Of a DNA stretch of 38,843 bases, positions 8,052-16,438 are shown piece by piece. The position numbers and the translations under genes were made by a program. Every line of letters starts with the position of its first letter. Positions within the stretch are counted from its first letter, which is position 1. The DNA is from an uncultured bacterium (GTDB taxonomy: Bacteria; Vulcanimicrobiota; CADAWZ01), in NCBI GenBank assembly GCA_949288455.1, contig CASEKF010000063.1, positions 1 to 38,843 on the forward strand, in the 5' to 3' direction. The notes beneath the pieces were generated by a model that had not been told where the DNA came from, did not search any database, and saw nothing but the letters and a program-made list of their open reading frames with translations.

Positions 8052-9260
8052 CTAATCCCTCTTGAGATCAGGCATAAGGGAATGCAAAGAAGAGATTGCG
8101 GAAGATAAATCTTTTTCGTCTATCAAACAGGAAATATTTATAAAGGAATCCACGCTTCTATAAATTTTTACGCCGGAATTCCACAAAACTCTAGCTATCG
8201 CCGCCATAACTCCGGGAGTTCCTTTCATTCCCAAGCCTGCGCAAGAAATTTTCGCAAGTCCATGACGCTCGCAAAATTTCATCGCCGTATTGACAAGAAA
8301 CGATTTGGTCTTTTCATAATCTTTCGCGTCTACGGTAAAATAAATTTTGCGTTTATGAATATTAATAACGTCCAGGCTTATTCCAAATTCAGACAACGCT
8401 CTAAACAGACCTCTTTGGCGTTTCGGAACATTGTTGACCAAAGAATAGTCTACAAAAAAATCGACGATTCCGGTTTTATGAATAAAACCGCTGATCGGAC
8501 TGCGTCGCGGTAAACTAACGTTCGAAATTTCCGTCCCTCCAGCGTCAGAAAACGTATTTTTAACGAACAGACGAAGTTTATGCTTCTCGGCAATTTCTAC
8601 GCTTCTGGTATGAAGCACCTTAGCTCCTTCGCTTGCCATCTCTCCCATTTCGCAATAATCGAGCGAAGGAGCTACTCTGGCCGAAGCGGTAATTTTGGGA
8701 TCGGCCGTCATAACGCCTTCAACGTCAGTATAAATTTCAACTTTCTCAGCCTTCAAAGCGGCTCCCAAAGCAGCGGCGGTAGTGTCGCTTCCGCCTCTTC
8801 CCAAAGTAGTCGCCAAACCTTTCAAAGTCATGCCCTGAAAACCGGCTATTAAAGCGACGTCATACGTTTTAAAAGAATTTAAAATATATGCTACTCCAAT
8901 GGATTTTATCCTAGCTCCTCCATAAACCCCGTCGGTTATAACGGGCAAATCAAATCCTGTGGCGACGTCCGCTTTTAATCCCATTTTCTCAAGTTCAGCC
9001 GACATAACGGCGCAAGAGTACATCTCTCCGCATATCGCGGTCAGATCCCTTTCCGCAAGGGAAGCTCCGGGCAATTTCTCCCTAATATTATCAAGCAGGG
9101 TATCCGTAGAAAATTCGTCGCCTCTTCTACCCATAGCTGATAAAACTACCGCCACCTTATAGCCTTCTAAACAAGAGGCTTTAATTTTATCCGCCGCAAT
9201 TCGGCGGGCCTCCTTAGAAGCTAAAGAAGTTCCTCCAAATTTTTGCACGATTATCTTCAT
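8052..9260 (-). CDS. lysC: Aspartate kinase
   Basis: The 402-residue protein phosphorylates L-aspartate, the first step to diaminopimelate, lysine, threonine and methionine. It begins with the kinase signature K-F-G-G-T-S (7-12), has T-L-G-R-G-G-S-D-T-T-A-A-A-L-G (about 152-166) and Y-T-D-V-E-G-V (about 177-183). It ends in two ACT-type regulatory segments (about 265-400) that would give feedback inhibition. Length is normal for monofunctional aspartokinase. Its ATG overlaps the asd stop by four bases (ATGA), implying translational coupling in the dapB-asd-lysC set. Confidence 0.95.
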   Translation of the reverse strand: MKIIVQKFGGTSLASKEARRIAADKIKASCLEGYKVAVVLSAMGRRGDEFSTDTLLDNIREKLPGASLAERDLTAICGEMYSCAVMSAELEKMGLKADVATGFDLPVITDGVYGGARIKSIGVAYILNSFKTYDVALIAGFQGMTLKGLATTLGRGGSDTTAAALGAALKAEKVEIYTDVEGVMTADPKITASARVAPSLDYCEMGEMASEGAKVLHTRSVEIAEKHKLRLFVKNTFSDAGGTEISNVSLPRRSPISGFIHKTGIVDFFVDYSLVNNVPKRQRGLFRALSEFGISLDVINIHKRKIYFTVDAKDYEKTKSFLVNTAMKFCERHGLAKISCAGLGMKGTPGVMAAIARVLWNSGVKIYRSVDSFINISCLIDEKDLSSAISSLHSLMPDLKRD

Positions 9261-10279
9261 ACTCTTACCAGATCTCTTTTTATGAGCGCTTCCGCTATCT
9301 GAACGGCGTTAAGAGCCGCTCCCTTTCTTATATTATCCGCAGATATCCAAAGCTCCAGAGCGTTTGGGCATGACAAATCTTCTCTAATCCTTCCTACAAA
9401 AACGTCGTCTTTATTGGCGCATGTCAAAGGAGTCGGATAGGGATATTGATTTGAACATCCGCAAAGAGAAATTCCATCAGCGGAAGCCAACAGCCTCTCC
9501 GCGTCAATTTTAGATATTTTTTTAACAGTCTCGATATTAAGAGATTCGCAATGTCCCCTTTCTACGGGAACCCTTACCGTAGTAGCCGCAACTTTAATAG
9601 AGTCGTCTGAAAATATTTTTTTAGTTTCAAAAATCATCTTCATTTCTTCAGAACTGTAGCCGGAAGAGTCAAAAGAGCCTATCTGAGGTATCAAATTAAA
9701 AGCTATCTGACACGGATAACATTCGCTCTTAACTTCATTTCCGCTAAGGACGTCAAAAGATTGACGCTTCAATTCGTCTATGGCGGCTCGGCCCGTTCCG
9801 GAAACGGACTGATACGTAGAAACCACAACTCGCTTAATTCCTACCGCGTCATAAATAGGTTTCAAAACTACTGCCATTTGTATAGTCGAACAATTTGGAT
9901 TCGCGATAATGCCTTTATGGCGTTCAAGATCACCCTCGTTCACTTCCGGCACGACAAGAGGAACGTTAGGGCGCATTCTAAAGAAAGAGCTGTTGTCGAT
10001 CACCACGCATCCCGCCCTGTTGGCTCGCTCGGCGTAAATTTCGCTGGCTAGCTCTCCTCCGGCAAAAAGAGCGATATCTATATCTTCGAAAGTCGCTTCA
10101 TCAGCGTCTTTAACTTCCATTGTCCGCCCGGCCGCGGAGACAATGGAGCCGGCGGTACGCTTAGAAGCAAGAAGAGTCAAAGACTCTATCGGAAAATTTC
10201 TATCTAGCAGAATTTTAACCATTTCGGATCCTACTAGGCCCGTAGCTCCTAAAACGCAAACGTTAAATTTTTTCATCAT
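9257..10279 (-). CDS. asd: Aspartate-semialdehyde dehydrogenase
   Basis: From the ATG at 10279 the protein is about 340 residues, usual for Asd. It reduces aspartyl phosphate to the semialdehyde with NADPH. Visible are the nucleotide-binding start V-L-G-A-T-G-L-V-G-S-E-M, the catalytic Cys in I-A-N-P-N-C-S-T-I-Q-M (the middle of the protein) and E-R-G-H-C-E-S further on with the active-site His. The reading frame is open back to a TTG at 10333 that overlaps dapB, but family alignment and the paired ATG-ATG codons favour the shorter form; ATG at 10276 is equally possible. No strong ribosome site is visible. Confidence 0.93.
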   Translation of the reverse strand: MMKKFNVCVLGATGLVGSEMVKILLDRNFPIESLTLLASKRTAGSIVSAAGRTMEVKDADEATFEDIDIALFAGGELASEIYAERANRAGCVVIDNSSFFRMRPNVPLVVPEVNEGDLERHKGIIANPNCSTIQMAVVLKPIYDAVGIKRVVVSTYQSVSGTGRAAIDELKRQSFDVLSGNEVKSECYPCQIAFNLIPQIGSFDSSGYSSEEMKMIFETKKIFSDDSIKVAATTVRVPVERGHCESLNIETVKKISKIDAERLLASADGISLCGCSNQYPYPTPLTCANKDDVFVGRIREDLSCPNALELWISADNIRKGAALNAVQIAEALIKRDLVRV

Positions 10280-10329
10280 CTGTAACACCAAATCGCTTAA
10301 AATTATTATTTTTATAAACAACTCATCAA

Positions 10330-11106
10330 TCAAAGAACCCGTTCTAAACCATAAGACGTCCCAAAAGGAAGCTTTTCTATTCGTCGCAGGGCCGTCAAAA
10401 CTCCGGGCATAAACGATTCTCTGGAAAGGGAATCATGCCTAATAGTCAAAATTTCTCCGGTTCCGCCGAAAATAACTTCTTGGTGCGCCACAAGCCCCGG
10501 AAGTCTAACCGAATGGATATGAACTCCATTCTTTTCAAAGCCTCTGGCACGATCGTTCTCGCCTTTTTTGGGAGGATTGGAAAACTCGTTCCTTTCGCTA
10601 AGCATACCTTCCAAAGTTCTAATAGAAGTTCCGGAAGGAGAATCTATCTTTTTATCATGATGGAGTTCTATAATTTCCGCCGATGAGAAAAAGGCGGAAG
10701 CTTCTCGCGCGAATTTCATCATAAGAACGGCTCCAATAGAAAAATTAGGAACGACTAAAACCCGAGATTTATATTTTTTCGCAAGCGCGTCGATCCTATC
10801 CAAGGCCTCTTCAGAATGCCCTGTAGTCCCGACTACGATAGAAACGCCTTTTAAAACGGCTTTAGAAATTATTTCCTCAGAAATTGAAGCGTTAGTAAAA
10901 TCTACGGCGCATTCGCACGAATCGAGAGCTTCTTCCATAGAATCGGTAATTAAAACGGAAGAAGATCCTATCCCGGAAGCCGCGTCTATACCTTTAAATA
11001 TCGTTCTGTCAAAACACCCGGAAAGCATCAGATCCTCTGAATTCAAAATAGCCTGAACAGTCGTCCGCCCCATTCTGCCGCAAGCTCCAAAAACGGAAAC
11101 TCTCAT
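10330..11106 (-). CDS. dapB: 4-hydroxy-tetrahydrodipicolinate reductase
   Basis: The 258-residue protein reduces dihydrodipicolinate in the diaminopimelate/lysine pathway. It starts with the Rossmann motif V-F-G-A-C-G-R-M-G-R (4-13). It has V-D-F-T-N-A near 88, V-V-G-T-T-G-H near 111, V-V-P-N-F-S-I-G-A near 139 and the catalytic segment E-L-H-H-D-K-K-I-D-S-P-S-G-T (about 164-177), which holds the conserved H-H-x-x-K. GAGGTG lies about 8 bases before the ATG. About 100 bases without a gene separate it from the M16 peptidase; nothing convincing is seen there. Confidence 0.95.
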   Translation of the reverse strand: MRVSVFGACGRMGRTTVQAILNSEDLMLSGCFDRTIFKGIDAASGIGSSSVLITDSMEEALDSCECAVDFTNASISEEIISKAVLKGVSIVVGTTGHSEEALDRIDALAKKYKSRVLVVPNFSIGAVLMMKFAREASAFFSSAEIIELHHDKKIDSPSGTSIRTLEGMLSERNEFSNPPKKGENDRARGFEKNGVHIHSVRLPGLVAHQEVIFGGTGEILTIRHDSLSRESFMPGVLTALRRIEKLPFGTSYGLERVL

Positions 11107-11209
11107 TATTCAACACCTCTTTTAAAAATGCTAAACGATATTCGTCAAACGTCCGGATATCGCTTAAACCGTATAAGAAAAATTCAAAATACGCCTTCAA
11201 TGCCAAATT

Positions 11210-12451
11210 TTATAAAATCTTAAAATCAGCGGAAACAGGCCCTAAAACGCAAGATGAATATAAATCTATATCCAAAATAGACGAAGCTAATTCGTTAAGT
11301 CTTTCTAAGGTAACGGAGTCTATTTTCTCAAAGATCTCCTCAGGCGGAATTAAACGATTATAATAAAATTCAGACTTGGCCAGCCTTATCATTCTGCCAA
11401 GAGCGCTTTCAAGAGATAGAGCCAGACTTCCTTTAAGTTGTTCTTTAGCTCTCGCCAATTCTTCAGTCGAAATACCGTCATGCCTCATAGTCGAGATAAT
11501 ATCCGCCGAAACGTCTATAATTTCTCTCAAAGAATCCGGAGACGAGCCGGAAAATATGCCGAAAAGACCGGTATCGGAAAGACTGGTGAAAAATGACCCT
11601 ATATTATACGCCAAACCGCGTTTTTCCCGTACTTCCTGAAAAATACGGCTGCTCATACTGCTGCCTAAAACGCTGTCGATCACGCTCAGGGTATATTTTC
11701 TATCGTCAGACTGAGGAAGGCCTTCTCTTCCGAGAACCATATAAACCTGTTCGCAATCCTTAAATTTAACCTGCGATTCTTTATCTTTTAAAACTGTCAC
11801 CGAAGATTTTTTAGGAACTCCTCTTTTCAAAAGATCAGCGTGTTTAAGCGTATATTTTACGAATTCGTCATGTTTTATATTTCCGGCGGCGCATATTATC
11901 AAATTTTCCGCGGAATAATATCGGCTTAAATATTCCAACATATCGTCCCTTGAAAGCGAAGACACCGAGTCTAAAGTGCCTAAAACGGGACGTCCCAAAA
12001 AAGAATCCCGCCATATAAGAGAGCTGAACATATCCATGACCATGTCTTCGGGAGAATCTTCATACATTCTTATTTCGTCAAGAATAACTTTTCTTTCTCT
12101 CTCCAGCTCAGTCGGAGAAAACGCCGAGTTTAAAACCATATCAAATAAAAGTTCAGTCGCCATCTCGGCATGAGTTCCCAAAACTCTAGCGTACATACAA
12201 GTATGCTCTTTTTCGGTAAAAGCGTTCATATGGCCGCCTATACCATCCATAAGTTCCGCAATGTCTGAAGCCGTTCTAGTCGAAGTCCCCTTAAAAAGCA
12301 TATGTTCGATAAAATGGGAAATACCGCTTGTTTTATCCGTCTCGTTTCTAGATCCGGTATCGGCCCAGAGACCTATGGAAACCGACTGAAAAAACGGCAA
12401 TTCCTCTGTAATAACAGTCAAACCGTTGTCTAGAATAGTTTTATTATACAT
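11210..12451 (-). CDS. M16-family zinc peptidase (processing-peptidase-like)
   Basis: The protein is about 413 residues from ATG 12451, preceded by AAAGG nine bases upstream; an in-frame TTG three codons earlier overlaps that site and is rejected. The inverted zinc motif H-F-I-E-H (about 46-50) and the distal Glu in E-R-K-V-I-L-D-E-I-R-M-Y-E-D (about 122-135) are intact. The second domain (about 200-410) holds the R/Y-type substrate segment R-E-K-R-G-L-A-Y-N-I-G-S. This places it with YmxG/PqqL-like single-chain M16 enzymes, which are often found next to dut/dap genes in Gram-positive bacteria. Substrate is unknown. Confidence 0.9.
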   Translation of the reverse strand: MYNKTILDNGLTVITEELPFFQSVSIGLWADTGSRNETDKTSGISHFIEHMLFKGTSTRTASDIAELMDGIGGHMNAFTEKEHTCMYARVLGTHAEMATELLFDMVLNSAFSPTELERERKVILDEIRMYEDSPEDMVMDMFSSLIWRDSFLGRPVLGTLDSVSSLSRDDMLEYLSRYYSAENLIICAAGNIKHDEFVKYTLKHADLLKRGVPKKSSVTVLKDKESQVKFKDCEQVYMVLGREGLPQSDDRKYTLSVIDSVLGSSMSSRIFQEVREKRGLAYNIGSFFTSLSDTGLFGIFSGSSPDSLREIIDVSADIISTMRHDGISTEELARAKEQLKGSLALSLESALGRMIRLAKSEFYYNRLIPPEEIFEKIDSVTLERLNELASSILDIDLYSSCVLGPVSADFKIL

Positions 12452-12512
12452 AAACTTCAACCTTTCGCCGTTTTACGGTTATTATAAAATAAGGGCGCTC
12501 CTGCGCAAAAAA

Positions 12513-13322
12513 TCAAGTCCAACCTAATTTTTCTCGCACTGCGCCGTAAAAATCCTTACCTAAAGAAACAAATTTCAACCCTTCCGATCTCTTTTTAACA
12601 AAAACGTTATCATTCGGCAGAAGTTCGTAATATAAATGACCGTCAAGCGATAAAGACATATGAGAAGAAGAAGTCTCGCATATTTTAACGATTTTATCCG
12701 AAGGAAGCGCAAGAGGTCTAGCCGAAAGCGTATGCGGAGCAACTGCGGTCAATATGACGCATTCCGTCTCGGGACTGACTATAGGACCTCCGGCCGCAAG
12801 CGAGTATGCAGTCGAGCCGGTAGGAGTCGCGGCGATTAAACCGTCGGCTTTATATGATCCGGCATAAGTTCCGTCTATATAAAAAGATAAATGCAAAATT
12901 TTAGTTCCGCTTCCTCTATGAGCTACGGCTTCATTTAAGGCGAACGACGAAAAGACCGAACGTCCGTCTCTTTCGACGGAACATTCCAAAAGCATACGTT
13001 CCTTTATTTGATAATCGCCCTTTATCAGCCGTTCAAGAACTGACTTATAATCGTCTATGCCCGCCTCGGTTAAAAAGCCCAAACTTCCTAAATTAAACCC
13101 TAAAATAGGAACTTTAAGCTTAACTGCGTAAGGAGCGGATCTAAGAAAAGTTCCGTCACCTCCAAGACTAACTACAGCGTCGTAATCCTCCGGTATTTCC
13201 GGAACGTCGACGTAAGGGTTAAAAACAAAAAAAACGACGTCAAGCTTTTTTAAATCAAATTCGATTTTGTCAAAAGCTGACTGAGCTTTGGGAGAAGGAG
13301 ACAAAGAAAAAGCTATCTTCAT
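12513..13322 (-). CDS. nadK: NAD kinase
   Basis: The 269-residue protein phosphorylates NAD to NADP. Key motifs are G-G-D-G-T-F-L-R-S-A (about 54-63), L-G-F-L-T-E (about 82-87), the central N-E-A-V near 126, and the family signature G-D/Y-K-A-D-G-L-I-A-A-T-P-T-G-S-T-A-Y-S-L-A-A-G-G-P-I (about 158-181). The ATG overlaps the tlyA stop by four bases, so the two are translationally coupled, the same pairing seen in many Gram-positive and Synergistota-like genomes. Confidence 0.95.
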   Translation of the reverse strand: MKIAFSLSPSPKAQSAFDKIEFDLKKLDVVFFVFNPYVDVPEIPEDYDAVVSLGGDGTFLRSAPYAVKLKVPILGFNLGSLGFLTEAGIDDYKSVLERLIKGDYQIKERMLLECSVERDGRSVFSSFALNEAVAHRGSGTKILHLSFYIDGTYAGSYKADGLIAATPTGSTAYSLAAGGPIVSPETECVILTAVAPHTLSARPLALPSDKIVKICETSSSHMSLSLDGHLYYELLPNDNVFVKKRSEGLKFVSLGKDFYGAVREKLGWT

Positions 13323-14122
13323 TTTGAAACTCCGTCAAAGAAGGCCCAAGCTTTTTTTACGGTATCTTCAGGAAAGCACGCGTTTTCCCTTTCATCTTTA
13401 GAATAGAGCATAAAAAATTCGATATTGCCGGACGGACCCTTAATAGGAGACCATACGCAACTTACGGGATACAGTCCTGCGTTAAGGCCGTAAGAAACCG
13501 CATTTTTCAAAACGTCGACATGTATCGACATATCTCTGACAACGCCTTTATTCGTTTTGCCTTTGCCAGCTTCAAACTGCGGTTTTACAAGAGCGACCAC
13601 GATTCCTTTTTCCTTTAAAAGAGCTGCGAGAGGGCGCAAAGCTTTGTCAAGGGAAATAAACGAAAGATCTGCCGTGATAATATCGGCTTTTTCCGAAATA
13701 ATCGACTCGTCGATATACCTTACGTTAAAATTTTCAATCGTTACCACGGCTTTATTCATTCGCAAGGAATAATCAAGCTGACCTTTTCCCACGTCCACGG
13801 CATATACCTTACTCGCGCCTTTTTTTAAAAGACAATCGGTAAATCCGCCTGTAGAAGCTCCCGCGTCTATGCATACTAGATTTCTAGGATCCACTAAAAA
13901 TTGTTCCAAAGCGTACTCCAGTTTAAGACCGCCTCTGCTAACGTAACGCTTTTCAGGAAAATCCACGTCAACTACGTCGATATCTTTAACGCAATATCCG
14001 GGTTTTCGCTCTTCTGCTCCATTCACGAAAACTCGCCCTTGTATAATATAATTCTGAGACAACCGCCTACTTTCAAGCGCAAATTTTTCGGTAACGTATA
14101 TATCCAGTCGTTTTTTTGCCAT
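13319..14122 (-). CDS. tlyA: TlyA-family rRNA 2'-O-methyltransferase
   Basis: The 267-residue protein has an N-terminal S4 RNA-binding domain (about 3-60) and a FtsJ/RrmJ-like methyltransferase domain with the SAM site I-D-A-G-A-S-T-G-G-F-T-D (about 80-91) and A-V-D-V-G-K-G-Q near 104. TlyA enzymes methylate cytidines in 16S and/or 23S rRNA; the historical name haemolysin A is misleading. AGGTG precedes the ATG. It is coupled to nadK downstream. Confidence 0.93.
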   Translation of the reverse strand: MAKKRLDIYVTEKFALESRRLSQNYIIQGRVFVNGAEERKPGYCVKDIDVVDVDFPEKRYVSRGGLKLEYALEQFLVDPRNLVCIDAGASTGGFTDCLLKKGASKVYAVDVGKGQLDYSLRMNKAVVTIENFNVRYIDESIISEKADIITADLSFISLDKALRPLAALLKEKGIVVALVKPQFEAGKGKTNKGVVRDMSIHVDVLKNAVSYGLNAGLYPVSCVWSPIKGPSGNIEFFMLYSKDERENACFPEDTVKKAWAFFDGVSK

Positions 14123-14146
14123 ACACCTAAACTTATCCTTAACCGA

Positions 14147-15073
14147 TTATTCGCTTAGTTTTCTATCTCTAAGCCTTCCGGCATATAAAACGTTTAAAGC
14201 GATAGAGAAAAATTTACACTCGGAAGAATCGGCTCGAGAAGTTATAATAACGGGATTTTTAGTTCCTAGGACCACGGCCGCAGGAACTCCCTTCCCAAAA
14301 TACACCAAACCTTTAAACAAGCCGTTTCCCATATCTATATCAGATACAAAAATTAAATCGGCAGAACCCGCCACTTTTGAATGAATATTCTTTTCTTTTG
14401 CCGAATAAGCCGATATAGCGTTATCAAAAGCCAGAGGACCGTCTATCAAGCATCCTTTAATCTGTCCTCTATCCGCCATTTTAGAAAGAGCCGCTCCGTA
14501 TAAAGTGGAAGGAATCTTTTCGTTTACGGTTTCCACCGGAGCCAAAACGGCTATTTTAGGCAAATCCAGTCCTACAAGATTATAAAAATCTACGGCGTTT
14601 TTTATAATTTCAACTTGAGTCGGCAAATCCGGAGCGATATTAATTCCTCCGTCTGTAAGAGCGAGAAATTTTTCATAATCGGGCAGCTTTATAAAAAAGA
14701 CATGACTTACTACCTGTCGATTTCTAAGACCGTATTCCTTATTAAGAACAGCTTTCATAAGAATGTCGGTTCTTATGCCGCCTTTCATAACTATATCGGC
14801 TTTTCCGGAAGAAACGGCTTGAACTGCGAGAAAGGCACATATTTCAGGCGAACCGGAGTCGATCAAAGAAGAAGGCTCAATTTTATAAGAAAGATTATCG
14901 GCTAATTTTAAAATAACCTCCTTACCGCCAAAAAACAACGGCTTCACAAGTCCTTCTTCTTCCGCTCGCTTCAAAGCTTTCAAAACGGACTCTTCTTCGG
15001 CTCCCGCTACGGCGACGGTCATAGGAGAATAACTTTTCGCCTCCGCGAGCATTTCGTCATAATTTTTAAACAT
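14147..15073 (-). CDS. Phosphate acetyl/butyryltransferase family protein (Ptb-like)
   Basis: The start ATG at 15073 is chosen because GGAGGGG lies four bases upstream; the open frame continues 11 codons further without support. The protein of about 308 residues matches the Pta/Ptb fold: V-A-V-A-G-A-E-E-E-S-V near the start, D-I-V-M-K-G-G-I-R-T-D near 95, D-G-G-I-N-I-A-P-D and P-V-E-T-V-N-E-K-I-P-S-T in the middle, and the end block V-S-D-I-D-M-G-N. Such enzymes interconvert acyl-CoA and acyl phosphate. No butyrate kinase is beside it, so the true acyl group and metabolic role are open. Confidence 0.85.
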   Translation of the reverse strand: MFKNYDEMLAEAKSYSPMTVAVAGAEEESVLKALKRAEEEGLVKPLFFGGKEVILKLADNLSYKIEPSSLIDSGSPEICAFLAVQAVSSGKADIVMKGGIRTDILMKAVLNKEYGLRNRQVVSHVFFIKLPDYEKFLALTDGGINIAPDLPTQVEIIKNAVDFYNLVGLDLPKIAVLAPVETVNEKIPSTLYGAALSKMADRGQIKGCLIDGPLAFDNAISAYSAKEKNIHSKVAGSADLIFVSDIDMGNGLFKGLVYFGKGVPAAVVLGTKNPVIITSRADSSECKFFSIALNVLYAGRLRDRKLSE

Positions 15074-15146
15074 ATTACCCCTCCGATATACGCCAAACTT
15101 TAACAAATAACATATCTAATTAAGAAAAATTTAAACCCCGAGTCGT

Positions 15147-15779
15147 TTATATTTCAAGGTAAACGGCCGTATTTCGTTCTTCGACAAGAATCCGCGCGGA
15201 GCCTCCGGTCATATTCTCAAGCTCTTTTAAAAAATCTTCCGCTTCTGAAGATTTTACTTCTACGATAAGAGCCGCCATATCGCTAAAATCGGAACGGCTT
15301 ATTCTCGCCTGCCGTCTACCGCATAAAGATTGAAAAGAATCATAAAACGAATAACGGATGAAAATTTTAAATCTATCCGCTATCTCTAATCTTTTTTTAC
15401 CAAGAATTGACAAAACCCTCTTGGCGCTTTCAGAATAAGCCCGCAGCAAACCTCCGGTTCCCAATTTGACTCCGCCAAAATATCTCGTTACCACTACGGA
15501 TATATTGGTAAAATCGCTTCCGGCCAAGACTGCAAGAATAGGCTTGCCTGCGGTTCCGGAAGGTTCCCCGTCGTCGTTAGAGCCGCTAGCTTCAATCTGA
15601 GTCGTTCCGATAATAAAAGCGCTTACGTTATGAGAAGCGTCCTGATATTTCTTTTTTCTCTCCGATATAAAACTTCGGGCTTCCTCCAAAGAAAAAACAG
15701 GAGCTGCCGCGGCTATAAAAAGAGATTTGTTTACTTCGTACTCTATCGACGCCTGAGCGGCCGGAATATACTTATCCAT
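15147..15779 (-). CDS. YigZ/IMPACT family protein
   Basis: The start ATG at 15779 is preferred: AGGA lies six bases before it, the usual YigZ N-terminus (I-E-Y-E-V-N-K-S-L-F-I-A) follows, and it overlaps the preceding gene's stop by 8 bases. The 210-residue protein has the UPF0029/IMPACT N-terminal domain with D-D-G-E-P-S-G-T-A-G-K-P-I-L (about 68-82) and V-V-V-T-R-Y-F-G-G-V-K-L-G-T-G-G-L (about 93-109), and a C-terminal DUF1949 ferredoxin-like domain. The biochemical role is not settled; eukaryotic IMPACT regulates GCN2. Confidence 0.92.
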   Translation of the reverse strand: MDKYIPAAQASIEYEVNKSLFIAAAAPVFSLEEARSFISERKKKYQDASHNVSAFIIGTTQIEASGSNDDGEPSGTAGKPILAVLAGSDFTNISVVVTRYFGGVKLGTGGLLRAYSESAKRVLSILGKKRLEIADRFKIFIRYSFYDSFQSLCGRRQARISRSDFSDMAALIVEVKSSEAEDFLKELENMTGGSARILVEERNTAVYLEI

Positions 15780-16197
15780 GCGTTTTCCTAAATTGTTTAT
15801 AAGCTCCGTCCCATGGCGTTCCAAGCCTATGCTTATCTGAAACCGCAACGTTCTGAACTTTTTGCGCAGTCTGAGCTATATTGGCGGCTATAGCCGACCA
15901 ATCTTCTTCTAAAAGAGCCTTAGACAATTTCTTAGCTACGGAGCCGGTCCATTCCCATTCCATTCTAAACCGCTCGGCTTTCTTCCAAAAATTTCGCTTT
16001 TCCCACGCTGCGACGGTATCGTCGATACCGTCGAATATTTTTTCAAGAGACATGGCAATACATGCGGCCGCATCTGCAGAATGTCCGTCAGGCACAGGAT
16101 TTTTAAATAATTCCTTAATCGACAAGGCTATAATTTTACATAGCTTCGTTCTTTCTCGCCCTGCCGTTTCGATATTTGAAATAAGCCCCAATTTCAT
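15772..16197 (-). CDS. Small helical protein of unknown function
   Basis: I do not recognise a family. From ATG 16197 the protein has about 141 residues, no signal peptide and no membrane segment. It looks all-helical, with a tryptophan-rich centre (A-W-E-K-R-N-F-W, F-R-M-E-W-E-W) and a basic end. The start is fixed by GAGGG just upstream and by a promoter at 16240-16268, which lies downstream of the longer in-frame start and so excludes it. It is the first gene of the long minus-strand operon and overlaps yigZ by 8 bases. Confidence 0.7.
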   Translation of the reverse strand: MKLGLISNIETAGRERTKLCKIIALSIKELFKNPVPDGHSADAAACIAMSLEKIFDGIDDTVAAWEKRNFWKKAERFRMEWEWTGSVAKKLSKALLEEDWSAIAANIAQTAQKVQNVAVSDKHRLGTPWDGAYKQFRKTHG

Positions 16198-16239
16198 TAC
16201 CCTCGCTGTAAAACATAAATAAATTTTGATATGGACTAA

Positions 16240-16268
16240 AGTATACTGGAGATTACGAATAAGTTCAA
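16240..16268 (-). promoter_or_regulatory. Promoter at the head of the 15.8-6.2 kb minus-strand operon
   Basis: On the minus strand TTGAAC (16263-16268) and TATACT (16240-16245) lie 17 bases apart. Transcription would begin near 16233, about 35 bases before the first start codon. No other convincing terminator or promoter was seen until 6175, so this may drive about eleven genes. Confidence 0.7.
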
Positions 16269-16438
16269 TATATTTCAATAAAAATTAACTTTTTTTTTAC
16301 AAAAGCAAACTTTAAAGAAGCATCGCGGATATTATATAATATAATCGTTATATAAAATGTAGATTATAAAGTTATAAGTTATACGGCTATAAAAAATCGC
16401 TTTACTATAAAAAAAAGATAAAAAAACGGAAACCAATT

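Noticed and set aside
10280-10333. Longer TTG start for asd
   Set aside because: The added 18 residues do not fit the Asd family start and overlap dapB; ATG-ATG follows directly before the Rossmann motif.
11009-11206. 65-residue minus-strand frame between dapB and the M16 peptidase
   Set aside because: Two thirds lie inside dapB in another frame and no ribosome site was seen.
16198-16278. Longer start for the small helical protein
   Set aside because: The region contains the operon promoter, so it would not be transcribed.
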